From Streptomyces sp. AA1529 (lineage in GTDB: Bacteria > Actinomycetota > Actinomycetes > Streptomycetales > Streptomycetaceae), in NCBI RefSeq assembly GCF_000280905.1, contig NZ_ALAP01000020.1, forward strand, positions 62,001 through 126,000: a stretch of DNA of 64,000 nt. The letters are read 5' to 3'. The notes under the pieces were generated by a model, which saw only the letters and a program-made list of their open reading frames with translations, was not told where the DNA came from and made no database searches. Each line of letters begins with the position of its first letter. Positions within the stretch are counted from its first letter, which is position 1. Below, piece by piece: positions 34,920-42,836 of this stretch. The position numbers were made by a program, and so were the translations under genes.

Positions 34920-35107
34920 GCGCACTTCGGGGCCGCGGCCTGCGCTGCCTGGGGTGAGCGGCGCCTTCCGGCCAGGGCCGCGCATTTTCGCGCAGCGGCG
35001 CCACGACCATGCCGCCTCGGTCGGTGATCGGGCCCGGCCTCGCGCCCGTGCCGCAACAGCAGAAGGACCCCGGCTGTCAGGGACTTCGGCGCGTTGCCGT
35101 ACGTCCC

Positions 35108-35869
35108 CTACAGCTCGTCGCCGAGTTCGATCTCGAAGTCCACGATCGTGGTGTCTCCGCGACGCACAATCGGGTGCGCGACCTCGACGACCCGGCCATC
35201 GGCGGCGATGTGCCGTCGGGTGTAGCGCAGCACGGGCACGCCGCTGCCGATGTGCAGCGTGGACCGCTCATCTTCGCTGGGCATGTCCGCGGTGAACGAC
35301 TCGGTGACCTTCACAGCGCGGATTCCCAGTGTCCCCAGCTGCGCCCTGGTGCCACCCGGCCAAGGCTCATTGATCGGGTCGGCGACCGGCGTGCCACCTA
35401 CGTCCGACCAGCGCACATAGCTGGTGGACATCTGCGTCGGCTGATCATTGTCGTGGAAGACGAAGTGCCGTGCGAGGAGACGCTCTCCGGGGTCGCACTC
35501 GAACAGCACGGCCAGCTCGGGCCCCGCTTCGACCCGCTCGAACCGTTTGTCGAGCCGGTACTCGGACCAGGAGATGCCCTGATCCCGGGTGAAGGCCGTC
35601 GACTGCTTGCCTGGCGTGGCGCGATACCGGTCCGCCGCCATGCGGTGCACCGGCGGGCGTTCCCTCACCCGGGTGCCGGCACGCGCCCGCGACTCGATCA
35701 GTCCCTCAGCGCGCAGCAGGCCGAGCACGTTGCGCACAGTCGTTTCCGACACCTCGTACTCGGAGCAGAGGTCGGGAAGGGTCGGCAGGCGCGCCCCGGG
35801 AGCGTACTGGCCCGAGGTGATTCGTTGGCGGAGATCAGCCGCAATCCGCGCGTATCCGGGCTGTGCCAC
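35108..35869 (-). CDS. GntR/HutC-family regulator with UTRA domain
   Basis: This 253-residue regulator has a winged helix (about 10-75; ARLPTLPDLCSEYEVSETTVRNVLGLLRAEGLI) and a UTRA effector domain (about 95-245). I prefer the GTG at 35869 because GAGGTGG lies just upstream; an ATG at 35896 adds nine residues. It diverges from a six-gene operon across a 144-base region holding three TCTGTAC sites, so it probably represses both itself and that operon. Family ligands are usually small metabolites; none can be named here. Confidence 0.85.
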   Translation of the reverse strand: MAQPGYARIAADLRQRITSGQYAPGARLPTLPDLCSEYEVSETTVRNVLGLLRAEGLIESRARAGTRVRERPPVHRMAADRYRATPGKQSTAFTRDQGISWSEYRLDKRFERVEAGPELAVLFECDPGERLLARHFVFHDNDQPTQMSTSYVRWSDVGGTPVADPINEPWPGGTRAQLGTLGIRAVKVTESFTADMPSEDERSTLHIGSGVPVLRYTRRHIAADGRVVEVAHPIVRRGDTTIVDFEIELGDEL

Positions 35870-35901
35870 CGCCACCTCACCTGTTCGTGTGATCACTGAA
35901 A

Positions 35902-35991
35902 TCTGTACTCACATATTCTCCCGCTCCGCTTGACCTACGCCAACTCTCCCGCGATTCTGAGTACAGAAACAAACTATCTGTACACGGATAG
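35902..35991. promoter_or_regulatory. Divergent promoter region with three TCTGTAC operator sites
   Basis: TCTGTACTC (35902-35910), its exact complement GAGTACAGA (35959-35967), and TCTGTACAC (35977-35985) within the dyad CTATC-GATAG (35974-35991) cluster between the GntR gene and the operon. TTGACC (35930) and GATTCT (35953), 17 bases apart, form a plausible rightward promoter. One site abuts its -10 box. Confidence 0.55.
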
Positions 35992-36013
35992 TCGCTGATC
36001 TGGGGGGCGGAAT

Positions 36014-36343
36014 ATGCCTGAAACCGGGCATTCGTGGTGCCGGGCGTTCGAGGCGGTACCAGCGTCCGCCCCTGCGGTACGCCGCTGGACACGGGACCGC
36101 ACCACCAGAGTCGACGCCCCGGCCATTGCCCACGAGCTCTTCGCCGCCGTCCTGACGACTGAACCGGACGCCGTCGAAATGACCCTTTCCACCGCCGGCG
36201 CCCGAGCGCGGATCACCGCGCACGGCGCTCGCGGTCCCCTGGTCTGGCTTGTCGACGAGCCAGGCCGCCGCATTGTGGCCGCGCTGTCCAGGCAATCCGG
36301 GTTCACCCACGACGCCCGCGGACTGTGGGCAGATCTCGCATGA
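36014..36343 (+). CDS. Degenerate RsbW/HATPase-like protein, first gene of the operon
   Basis: This 109-residue protein recalls a shortened RsbW-type protein. It opens like family members with APAVRRWTRDRT (about 19-30). It ends like their last strand (GRRIVAALSRQSGFTHDARGLWADLA, about 84-109 in two parts). The ATP-binding N-box and G1 glycine box between them are missing. It should therefore not bind ATP normally and may act only as a protein-binding partner. GGGGGGCGG precedes the ATG. This relationship is my reading of the sequence; a structural comparison would settle it. Confidence 0.55.
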   Translation: MPETGHSWCRAFEAVPASAPAVRRWTRDRTTRVDAPAIAHELFAAVLTTEPDAVEMTLSTAGARARITAHGARGPLVWLVDEPGRRIVAALSRQSGFTHDARGLWADLA

Positions 36344-36354
36344 GAGGACACCAC

Positions 36355-36759
36355 GTGCACGACACAGAAGTAGGCACCCTCTGGGAGCCGCCCTCCGGCC
36401 CCGAGAATCGCCTGGTGCCTGCCGGGATCGCATGGGACGCGGTGCGCGCCCCCTCGCACCTCGCCCGTCCCGCCCTCGCGGCGCTCGGCGACGAAGCAGG
36501 CGCTGTCATCCGGGACCCGTACAACGGCGACCTGTACTGGCTCCTGCCTCCTGGTGCGGTCACCGCGTGGGAGCCACTGCCGCAGGTGACGACGTACGGC
36601 ACGGCCTGCTACGTCGAGATCCCGCCCACCGGTCGCACCGGCGGCCCCGGCCCCTACTGGATTCGCGAGTCGCGCGGCCGACACCTCACCCGGCCCGCCG
36701 CGCTGCATGCGGCGCTGGCCACCGCCGTCGGCGGACAGCGGACGGAGAGCGAGTCGTGA
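36355..36759 (+). CDS. Uncharacterised 134-residue protein of the GntR-linked operon
   Basis: I chose the GTG at 36355 because GAGAGG lies seven bases upstream; ATG 36340, overlapping the previous stop, is the alternative. The product is Trp- and Pro-rich with a motif DPYNGDLYWLLPPGAVTAWEPL (about residues 58-79) and a C-terminal RHLTRPAALHAALATAV helix. It is predicted soluble, with no signal peptide. It resembles the C-terminal part of Streptomyces proteins that bind or process nucleotides only very loosely, so I assign no function. Confidence 0.55.
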   Translation: MHDTEVGTLWEPPSGPENRLVPAGIAWDAVRAPSHLARPALAALGDEAGAVIRDPYNGDLYWLLPPGAVTAWEPLPQVTTYGTACYVEIPPTGRTGGPGPYWIRESRGRHLTRPAALHAALATAVGGQRTESES

Positions 36760-36959
36760 ACCGCTGCGTCCGATGCCGCATGCGAGGGACCGTCGTCGTG
36801 TTCGAGACCTCGGGTGGGAGCTACACCGGGCCGGACGGCGGCCCACCCGGATCCGGCCCACTGACCGGACGCATGTACGCGTGCCGACCGCACGCCGAGG
36901 AGATCGCCCGCGAGGACGACGAACGTCAGCGGGCCGCAGATCGAAAGGCCTCCCCCTGA
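36756..36959 (+). CDS. Small CxxC/CxxH protein (possible zinc ribbon)
   Basis: This 67-residue protein starts at a GTG overlapping the previous stop (GTGA). C4 and C7 (RCVRC) with C43 and H46 (YACRPH) can form one CxxC-CxxH zinc site around a Gly/Pro-rich loop. A charged helix (EEIAREDDERQRAADRK) ends it. There is no known family match. Its translation is coupled to both neighbours. Confidence 0.6.
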   Translation: MNRCVRCRMRGTVVVFETSGGSYTGPDGGPPGSGPLTGRMYACRPHAEEIAREDDERQRAADRKASP

Positions 36960-37078
36960 TGCGCAGCATCCGGCACCTCGTGATGACCACCTGCGGGATC
37001 GCCGGGCCGTTCCTGCTGCTCGCGATCGGCTTCGGCACCGGGTTCACGGTCGCCGCCGCCCTCAGCAGCACCTCATGA
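36959..37078 (+). CDS. 39-residue single-helix membrane peptide
   Basis: The ATG overlaps the previous stop (TGATG), and its stop overlaps the next ATG (ATGA). A basic start (MRSIRH) is followed by one hydrophobic helix (about 8-34). Such a short helix is not a typical cleaved signal peptide, because almost nothing follows it. It may anchor or regulate a complex of the operon proteins. Confidence 0.5.
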   Translation: MRSIRHLVMTTCGIAGPFLLLAIGFGTGFTVAAALSSTS

Positions 37079-37266
37079 CTCCCGCCCGCGCCAAAGAGAC
37101 GCCCGCGCGGCACCTCCCCGGCACCGGCGGGCCGCCACCGGCAGGCGGCAGTCCCTCGTACACCGCCGTCGGCCGGGGGCACACCACCGCACACCCCATG
37201 GCGACCGACGGGTCACGCCTCCCCCTCGCCCAGGCCATCGCCGACGAGTTGCAAGGAGCTTCATGA
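37075..37266 (+). CDS. 63-residue orphan peptide upstream of the methyltransferase
   Basis: This short, Pro/Gly/Thr-rich peptide has no predicted structure and no cysteine. Its end is LPLAQAIADELQGAS. It is coupled to both neighbours by ATGA overlaps. The place directly before a PCMT-like methyltransferase is where RiPP precursors can occur, but it has no precursor motif I recognise and there is no ATP-grasp or lanthionine enzyme gene nearby. It may also be only a translational linker. Confidence 0.45.
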   Translation: MTPARAKETPARHLPGTGGPPPAGGSPSYTAVGRGHTTAHPMATDGSRLPLAQAIADELQGAS

Positions 37267-38441
37267 ACGACTCGCCCGACCGCGCCCGCTCCCACAGGAA
37301 GGCCCTCGCCGACCAGCTCACCACAGCAGGCGCGATCCGCACCCGCCCCTGGGCCGACGCCTTCGCCGACGTTCCCCGGCACCTGTTCGTGCCCCACTGG
37401 TACGAGCAGGAGACCGACGCGCGCGGCATCACCGTCTGGCGTGAGCGGCGGGCCACCGGCACGGACGCCGACCTGGCCGCCGTGTACCGCGACCGGACCC
37501 TCGTGACCGCGCTCGACCCGGCCACCGCCGAACAGGTCGACGAGACGGCATGGACCGGCATTCCCACCTCCTCCAGCACCCTGCCGAGCCTGATGGCCCG
37601 CATGCTCGAAGATCTGGCCGTCGAGGACGGGCACCGCGTGCTGGAGATCGGCACCGGCACCGGCTACAACGCCGCCCTGCTCAGCCGTCGGCTCGGCGGA
37701 GCCGTGCACTCCGTCGATGTCGACCCCGGACTTGTCGAGACCGCGCGGCAGCGCCTCGCCGAGGCCGGCTACGTGCCGCGACTCGCGGCCGGCAACGGCT
37801 CCCTCGGGCACCCTGCCGGTGGCACGTTCGACCGGATCATCGCCACCTGCTCCGTACCGGCCGTCCCCGACGCATGGCTCGACCACAGCAAGCCCGGCAC
37901 ACTCCTCGTCACCGACCTCGACCTCGGTATCGAAGGCGGACTCGTCAGACTCGGCGTGGACGACGCCCGCAGTGCCGTCGGGCACTTCACCGCGACCTGC
38001 GGACGCTTCATGGCCGCCCGCACGGACGCGACCAGCTATCCGGCGCCCCGGTGGCCCGACCGGGCACCTACCGCCGGCACCCGCCCGACGACGGTCGCCG
38101 CGGCCGACATCCGGGCCGACTACCCCTTCCGCCTGCTCCTCGCCTTCCACCTGCCCCGCACCCGACTCGTCCACCACATCGACGAAGCCGGTGCGATGGC
38201 GCTCCAGCTCAAGCGCCCCGACGGCTCCTGGGCGCGCGCGCCCCTCGCCGACGACCCCACCACCGTCACGCACGGCGGGGTGCGGGATCTGTGGCAGCAG
38301 GTCGAAGCGGCCTGGCAGTGGTGGAACGACGCGGGGCGCCCCTCACAGGACCGGTTCGGGTACGCCCGCGAACCGGACGGAAGCGCCTACGCCTGGCACA
38401 TCCCCGACGGCACCCGCTGGGACCTGCCCGCACCAGTGTGA
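37263..38441 (+). CDS. Protein-L-isoaspartate-type (PCMT-like) methyltransferase
   Basis: This 392-residue SAM-dependent methyltransferase has an N-terminal PCMT-like lid (about 14-45; WADAFADVPRHLFVPHWY), SAM motif I VLEIGTGTGYNAALL (126-140), SVDVDPGLVETAR and a FDRIIATCSV post-I strand. The C-terminal 170 residues (about 225-392) form an added domain of unknown role. It resembles the methyltransferases linked to peptide-maturase (ATP-grasp or FxLD) systems more than housekeeping PCMT, which is about 220 residues. No maturase gene accompanies it. It is the last gene of the GntR-linked operon. Confidence 0.8.
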   Translation: MNDSPDRARSHRKALADQLTTAGAIRTRPWADAFADVPRHLFVPHWYEQETDARGITVWRERRATGTDADLAAVYRDRTLVTALDPATAEQVDETAWTGIPTSSSTLPSLMARMLEDLAVEDGHRVLEIGTGTGYNAALLSRRLGGAVHSVDVDPGLVETARQRLAEAGYVPRLAAGNGSLGHPAGGTFDRIIATCSVPAVPDAWLDHSKPGTLLVTDLDLGIEGGLVRLGVDDARSAVGHFTATCGRFMAARTDATSYPAPRWPDRAPTAGTRPTTVAAADIRADYPFRLLLAFHLPRTRLVHHIDEAGAMALQLKRPDGSWARAPLADDPTTVTHGGVRDLWQQVEAAWQWWNDAGRPSQDRFGYAREPDGSAYAWHIPDGTRWDLPAPV

Positions 38442-38518
38442 GCGCCGAACCGAGGACCGGGCCCCTCGCACGGCACCCGGCCACGCCGCACGGGCGGTCA
38501 CCACGCGCCGCGTGCGGG

Positions 38519-39337
38519 TCAGGTCTCTCGTGCGGCCAGGCTGCGCAGGGCCCGCGCGTCGGGGGATCCGGGGTCGGCCGTCATCAGGACGACCTCCTGG
38601 TCGTCCTCGGGTACGAGCAGGACGTCGCAGTTCAACCGCAGTGCTCCGGCGTCCGGATGGTCCAGGGTCTTGGTGCGGTGCCCGGGGGCGTGGACCGGTC
38701 GCGTCTGCCAGATCTGCCGGAACTCCGCGCTCCCGGAGTGGAGTTCGGCCAGCAGTGCGGCCAGCCGCGGGTCGTGCGGATAGCGGTCCGCGGCCCGGCG
38801 CAGCCGGGCCACCACGATGTGTCCGAACTCCTCGGCGCTGGTGCTCTCGTACGCCGGTCCCCCGCCGAGGAAGCGGCGGCGGGCCAGGTTCGTCGCCCCG
38901 GCCGCGGGGTCGGCGCCGAGCAGGGTCCGGGCCAGGGGGTTCCAGGTGACGACGTCGTACGCCGCGTCGGTGACGAGGGCGCCGGTCTCCGGCAGCCGCT
39001 CCAGCATCCGGGCCACATGCGGTCGCACCTGCCGCACCGCGCTGCCGCCGGGGGGCGGCGCGGTCGAGCCGGCCAGCCGGAACAGATGGCTGCGCTCGGC
39101 CGGTGCGAGCCGCAGCGCGCGGGCCAGTGCGTCGAGGATCCGGGCCGACGGCCGCGGCCCGCGGGCCTGCTCCAGCCGCGTGTAGTAGTCGACCGACATA
39201 TGGGCGAGCTCCGCCACCTCTTCGCGGCGCAGACCCGGTGTGCGGCGGTCGGCACCGGCTGTCGCCAGGCCGATCTCGTGCGGGCGCAGGGCCGCCCGGC
39301 GGTCCCGCAGATAGTGGGCGAGTTCCTGTCGGGCCAT
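38519..39337 (-). CDS. XRE-family regulator with MmyB-like ligand domain
   Basis: This 272-residue regulator has a helix-turn-helix (about 8-75; GLRREEVAELAHMSVDYYTRLEQAR) and a C-terminal PAS-like MmyB domain (about 105-265; DAAYDVVTWNPLARTLLG). Proteins of this group in Streptomyces usually control an adjacent, divergent short-chain dehydrogenase gene, which is exactly the arrangement here. I chose the ATG at 39335-39337 (MARQELAHYL), which leaves 62 bases to the SDR gene. The MmyB pocket binds a hydrophobic ligand in a solved relative. Confidence 0.88.
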   Translation of the reverse strand: MARQELAHYLRDRRAALRPHEIGLATAGADRRTPGLRREEVAELAHMSVDYYTRLEQARGPRPSARILDALARALRLAPAERSHLFRLAGSTAPPPGGSAVRQVRPHVARMLERLPETGALVTDAAYDVVTWNPLARTLLGADPAAGATNLARRRFLGGGPAYESTSAEEFGHIVVARLRRAADRYPHDPRLAALLAELHSGSAEFRQIWQTRPVHAPGHRTKTLDHPDAGALRLNCDVLLVPEDDQEVVLMTADPGSPDARALRSLAARET

Positions 39338-39351
39338 GCCGCCTCCTCCCG

Positions 39352-39378
39352 CTGCCTGGTACAGGCTGTCCCTGGCAG
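39352..39378. promoter_or_regulatory. Dyad between the XRE and SDR genes
   Basis: CTGCC (39352-39356) and GGCAG (39374-39378) form an inverted repeat around CCTGG-type sequence in the 62-base divergent region. It is a candidate site for the XRE regulator. Confidence 0.35.
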
Positions 39379-39399
39379 GACGCCCACGCCAGGAGAAGC

Positions 39400-40125
39400 A
39401 TGGTTGCCATGAACACACGCACAGCTCTGGTCACCGGTGCCAACAAGGGCATCGGCAAGGATATCGCCCGGCTGCTCGCCGCCGAGGGGTTCACCGTGTA
39501 CGTGGGCTCCCGTGATCCGGGGCGCGGGGAGCGGGCCGCGGCGGAGATCGGCTCCGGGGCCCGCCCGCTGGTCCTCGACGTGACGGATCCGGACGGCATC
39601 GAACGAGCCGCGGCTCGGCTGGACCGTCTGGACGTACTGGTCAACAACGCAGGCATCTCGCCGTCCCTCGCCCCGCCGGCCGAATCCGGCATCGAGGAGT
39701 ACCGGCGCACATTCGAGACCAATGTGTTCGGTGTGGCGGCGGTCACCAACGCCTTCCTGCCCGCGCTGCGCCGGTCCCCGCGTCCGCGCATCGTCAACGT
39801 CTCCAGCGGCACCGCGTCGCTGACCTGGAGCACCTCACCCAATCCGCAGTTCGCCCCGGGCACCGGCGGCGCCGCCGCCTACCGGTCGTCCAAGGCGGCC
39901 CTCAACGCCCTCACCGTCCTGTACGCACAGACGCTGGCCGAGGACGGCTTCAAGATCAACGCGCTCGCCCCCGGCCTGCGCGCCACCGACCTCAACCCGC
40001 AGGCCGCCGCTGCCGGCGGCGATCCGGCCGAGGCCGCGCAGGGCGCCCTCCGTCTGGCCCTGCTGCCGGACGACGGCCCCACCGGCGGCTTCTTCTCCTG
40101 GGACGGAACACCCGTGCCCTGGTGA
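39400..40125 (+). CDS. Short-chain dehydrogenase/reductase
   Basis: This 241-residue classical SDR has TGANKGIG (about 13-20) for NAD(P) binding, NNAG (about 83-86), and the catalytic Ser in VNVSSG with a YRSSKAAL Tyr-Lys pair (about 157-164). It resembles carbonyl-reductase-like SDRs. AGGAG (39391) favours the ATG at 39400; a second ATG lies at 39409. It diverges from the XRE regulator gene. The substrate is unknown. Confidence 0.88.
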   Translation: MVAMNTRTALVTGANKGIGKDIARLLAAEGFTVYVGSRDPGRGERAAAEIGSGARPLVLDVTDPDGIERAAARLDRLDVLVNNAGISPSLAPPAESGIEEYRRTFETNVFGVAAVTNAFLPALRRSPRPRIVNVSSGTASLTWSTSPNPQFAPGTGGAAAYRSSKAALNALTVLYAQTLAEDGFKINALAPGLRATDLNPQAAAAGGDPAEAAQGALRLALLPDDGPTGGFFSWDGTPVPW

Positions 40126-40226
40126 GCGGTCCGGGCGGCACCGAGGACGGTCGCGCATACCACGTGGTGTTCAATAAGGCCGACACACAAGCCACTTGAG
40201 CCACACACGGACAACGGGGAGCACAC

Positions 40227-40631
40227 ATGAGAACACTCGGGCGCGCGCTGCTGGCGGTTCCCGCCGCCGTACTGATCACCGCCGGAACGGCGACCGCGGC
40301 AGCCGCCGCGAACGGCACCCCGAGCAGTGCGCCGCCGTCGAGCGCCCCATGCGTGTCGACGTCCGGTGCGAAGGCATGCTTCGTCGCGAACGGGGACGCG
40401 GTCTACGTCAAGGACACCAAGGCCAACGGCGACTCCGTCGCGGGCACGCTCAAGTCGAGGCTCCCGTCGCGCTGGGGCCGCGAGTGCTTCAACAGCCGGG
40501 GCGCGGCCGCCGGCTGGGTGAAGTGCAGCTTCAACGTACCGGAGTACGAATGGGCCGACCTGTGGGCCGTGAACAAGCCCTTCATCGGCAGCCAGAACTC
40601 CACGGGGGTCTACACCAGCCCCATCATCTGA
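40227..40631 (+). CDS. Small secreted protein, unknown
   Basis: This 134-residue protein has a classical signal peptide (1-26, cleavage near ATAAAAA) and a mature domain with four cysteines that may form two disulfides (PCVSTSGAKACFV, ECFNSRG, KCSFN). The sequence GDAVYVKDTKANGDSVAG resembles the SH3-like or lectin-like folds of many small Streptomyces exported proteins. It is a single gene with an ACGGGGAG ribosome-binding site. Confidence 0.75.
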   Translation: MRTLGRALLAVPAAVLITAGTATAAAAANGTPSSAPPSSAPCVSTSGAKACFVANGDAVYVKDTKANGDSVAGTLKSRLPSRWGRECFNSRGAAAGWVKCSFNVPEYEWADLWAVNKPFIGSQNSTGVYTSPII

Positions 40632-40747
40632 GGCGCGGCCGGTCGGTCGGGCGGCCGGTCGGGCGGGACGACCCGGCCGGCCGCCGACCGCCCACCGGGG
40701 CACCGGCGGCCGAGGCCCGACGTCACCTCCCCGCCCCCGCCAACGGC

Positions 40748-41137
40748 TCAGGCCGTGATCTGACCGAGCGCCAACTGCACCAGCAGGAGCAGCAGCAGGA
40801 TGCCCAGGCCGATGCCGGCCGCCCGGGCGCCGCGCCGGACCGCGAACATGGCGACCAACGTGCCCAGCGTCGTCAGCGGCACTCCGACGCTGTCCGTGAC
40901 CGTCAGCGCGGTTCCGAACCGGAGCGGGCCGCGGACGCCGTCCTGGCAGGCCGAACAGGAGATGGCCAGCAGCGGGCCGAAGACGAACACCATGGCGCCG
41001 AAGAGCAGGACCGCGGCGGCCAGAAGTACCAGCCCCGACCACTCGGCTGCGGTACGCGGACGCGGGCGCTCCGCGGCGGGCCCGGCGGCGGAGTCGGCGT
41101 TCCGGGGCGCGGTCGCCGCAGTGCTGTTCGGTTCCAT
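40748..41137 (-). CDS. Small multi-pass membrane protein, unknown
   Basis: This 129-residue protein (from ATG 41135-41137) has a Pro/Arg-rich N-terminus and three or four helices (about 35-56, 78-100 and 106-129), with two cysteines between the first and second (SCSACQDG). No ribosome-binding site is evident, so the start could lie further upstream (the frame is open to 41266). No family is recognised. Confidence 0.55.
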   Translation of the reverse strand: MEPNSTAATAPRNADSAAGPAAERPRPRTAAEWSGLVLLAAAVLLFGAMVFVFGPLLAISCSACQDGVRGPLRFGTALTVTDSVGVPLTTLGTLVAMFAVRRGARAAGIGLGILLLLLLVQLALGQITA

Positions 41138-41360
41138 GGGAGGGAACGTACGGACCGTGCGGGGACGCGACCATCCGTCCTCGTACTCATCCGCCGATGA
41201 GTATTCAGCTGCGGATCCGGGCACGCTCCGTGACCGGCGTATCCCGGCGACCGGGTCTTCGGTCACGGAGCGCTACCGCATAGGCCGGGAGGGCCGGGGT
41301 ACCGCCGGGGGGAGAGTGACCCGGCACCGGACGCCGAGCAGCGAAAGGCTGGTGCGCACC

Positions 41361-41840
41361 ATGACGACGACGCATGAGGCCCCGCCCCGGAGCCACGAGG
41401 CAGGCCACGAGGCCCCGCCCGGGACATCCGAATCCCCGCCGCGCGCGGACGCGGGCGGCGAGGAGTCGGTCGGCAGGCTGGTACAGCACGCCTCGGAGCA
41501 GGTCTCCCAGCTGATGCGGCAGGAACTGCAACTGGCGCAGGCCGAGATGCGGCAGAAGGGCAAGCGCTTCGGCCTCGGCGGCGGCATGTTCGGCGGAGCG
41601 GGAGTGCTGGGCTTCGTCGCCCTCCAGGCGCTCGCGGCCACCGTCATCGTCGCCCTCGACCTGGTGCTGCCGCTGTGGCTCGCGGCCCTGGTGGTGACCG
41701 CCGCGCTGGCGGTCGTCGCGGGGACGCTGGCCGTGCTCGGCAAGGGCCAGATCGGCAAGGCGACGCCGGCGAAGCCCGAGGAGACGGTACAGAGCCTGAA
41801 AGCGGATGTCGCCGAGGTGAAGGAGAGGTCGCACCGATGA
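41361..41840 (+). CDS. Phage-holin-family (DUF1469) membrane protein
   Basis: This 159-residue protein has a hydrophilic His/Pro/Glu-rich start, an amphipathic helix (VGRLVQHASEQVSQLMRQELQLAQAEM) and two helices (about 70-95 and 99-125). This is the layout of the actinobacterial Holin-X/DUF1469 family, which is associated with stress rather than lysis. The start may instead be GTG 41352, closer to GAAAGG. The next gene overlaps its stop (ATGA). Confidence 0.75.
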   Translation: MTTTHEAPPRSHEAGHEAPPGTSESPPRADAGGEESVGRLVQHASEQVSQLMRQELQLAQAEMRQKGKRFGLGGGMFGGAGVLGFVALQALAATVIVALDLVLPLWLAALVVTAALAVVAGTLAVLGKGQIGKATPAKPEETVQSLKADVAEVKERSHR

Positions 41841-42274
41841 CGCAGAGCCCCCACAGTCACGGTTCCGCGGCGAGCCCGGCGGAGCTGCGCGCCCAGGTGG
41901 AGGAGACCCGCCGGGAACTCGGCGAGACCGTCGAGGCGCTGGCGGCGCGCGCGGACATCAAGGCACACGGGCAGCGGAAGGCCGCCCAGCTGAAGGCGAG
42001 AGCGCGGCACGCCGGGGAGACCACCCGCGGCGGCACCCTGCCGGCCGCCGGTGGCGCGACGTTGGTCGCCGTGGCCCTGTTCCTGCGGCACGCCAGGCGG
42101 AAGCATGGCGGAGCGCAGTCGGACTTGCCGGTGATCCGTCGGCATGCGGCCGGGGGCAGGCGGCGCCTCGGCGTGCAGGGCCACCGCGTGCATGGCCACC
42201 GAGCGGGTCCGAGAGGCCACCGGCCCGGAGGAGGAAGCACCCGGCACCACCGTCCTGGACAGCGGCCGGCGTGA
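41837..42274 (+). CDS. DUF3618-containing protein
   Basis: This 145-residue protein has the DUF3618 segment SPAELRAQVEETRRELGETVEALAARADIKA (about residues 13-43), a helical repeat. A short hydrophobic stretch (AAGGATLVAVALFLRHA, about 70-86) and a basic tail follow. DUF3618 genes commonly follow holin-like DUF1469 genes in Streptomyces, forming a small envelope-stress pair. The Gly/Arg/His-rich end (about 100-145) looks unconstrained and may reflect a lost stop. Confidence 0.72.
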   Translation: MTQSPHSHGSAASPAELRAQVEETRRELGETVEALAARADIKAHGQRKAAQLKARARHAGETTRGGTLPAAGGATLVAVALFLRHARRKHGGAQSDLPVIRRHAAGGRRRLGVQGHRVHGHRAGPRGHRPGGGSTRHHRPGQRPA

Positions 42275-42335
42275 CGTTGCTGTCGGCGGCCCGCGAGGCG
42301 ATGCGGCGCGCGCTCATCCCTCGCGTGGCGCGCGC

Positions 42336-42836
42336 TCAGCCCTCGCGTTCGGTCAGGTGCGTGAACGCGTCCAGGTTCCGGGTGGACTCGCCGCGCGCGG
42401 TGCGCCAGGCGTACTCCTTGCGGATGGCGTTGGCGAAGCCCATCTCCAGCAGGGTGTTGAAGGAGCCGTCGGCGTTCTCCAGGACGCTGCCGAGCAGGCG
42501 GTCGATCTCCTCGCCGGTGACGGAGGCCAGCGGCAGCCGCCCCACGAGGTAGATGTCGCCGTGCCCGTCGATCGCGTAACCGACGCCGTACAGCTTGGTG
42601 TTGCGCTCCAGGAGCCAGCGGTGCACGGCGGCGTGGTTCTCGTCCGGGTTGCGCACGACAAAGGCGTTGACCGAGAGGGAGTGCGCGCCGACCGCCAGTG
42701 AGCAGGTGGTCTGCAACTTCCGGGTGCCCGGGAGCGTGACGACGTACGTGCCCTCCGCCGGGCTCTCCCACTCCAGCTCGGCGTCGTTCAGTGTCCGCTC
42801 GATCGCCGCACGTGCGGCGGCAGCAACGTCACCCAT
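42336..42836 (-). CDS. YbjN-domain protein
   Basis: This 166-residue protein is a single YbjN domain (about 12-140; [58 protein letters not shown]). It is homologous to type III secretion chaperone-like proteins in structure, but its role is unknown. In actinobacteria it lies directly after mshA, overlapping it by eight bases here, so it is co-transcribed with mycothiol synthesis. Confidence 0.85.
   Translation of the reverse strand: MGDVAAAARAAIERTLNDAELEWESPAEGTYVVTLPGTRKLQTTCSLAVGAHSLSVNAFVVRNPDENHAAVHRWLLERNTKLYGVGYAIDGHGDIYLVGRLPLASVTGEEIDRLLGSVLENADGSFNTLLEMGFANAIRKEYAWRTARGESTRNLDAFTHLTEREG

Noticed and set aside
31983..34985. Very long leftward frame across bdhA and the MFS gene
   Set aside because: It is a shadow of two real genes on other frames; long open frames are common in GC-rich DNA.
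37075..37266. Firm call of a RiPP precursor
   Set aside because: No recognised precursor motif, leader-core boundary, maturase or transporter gene is present; kept only as a question.
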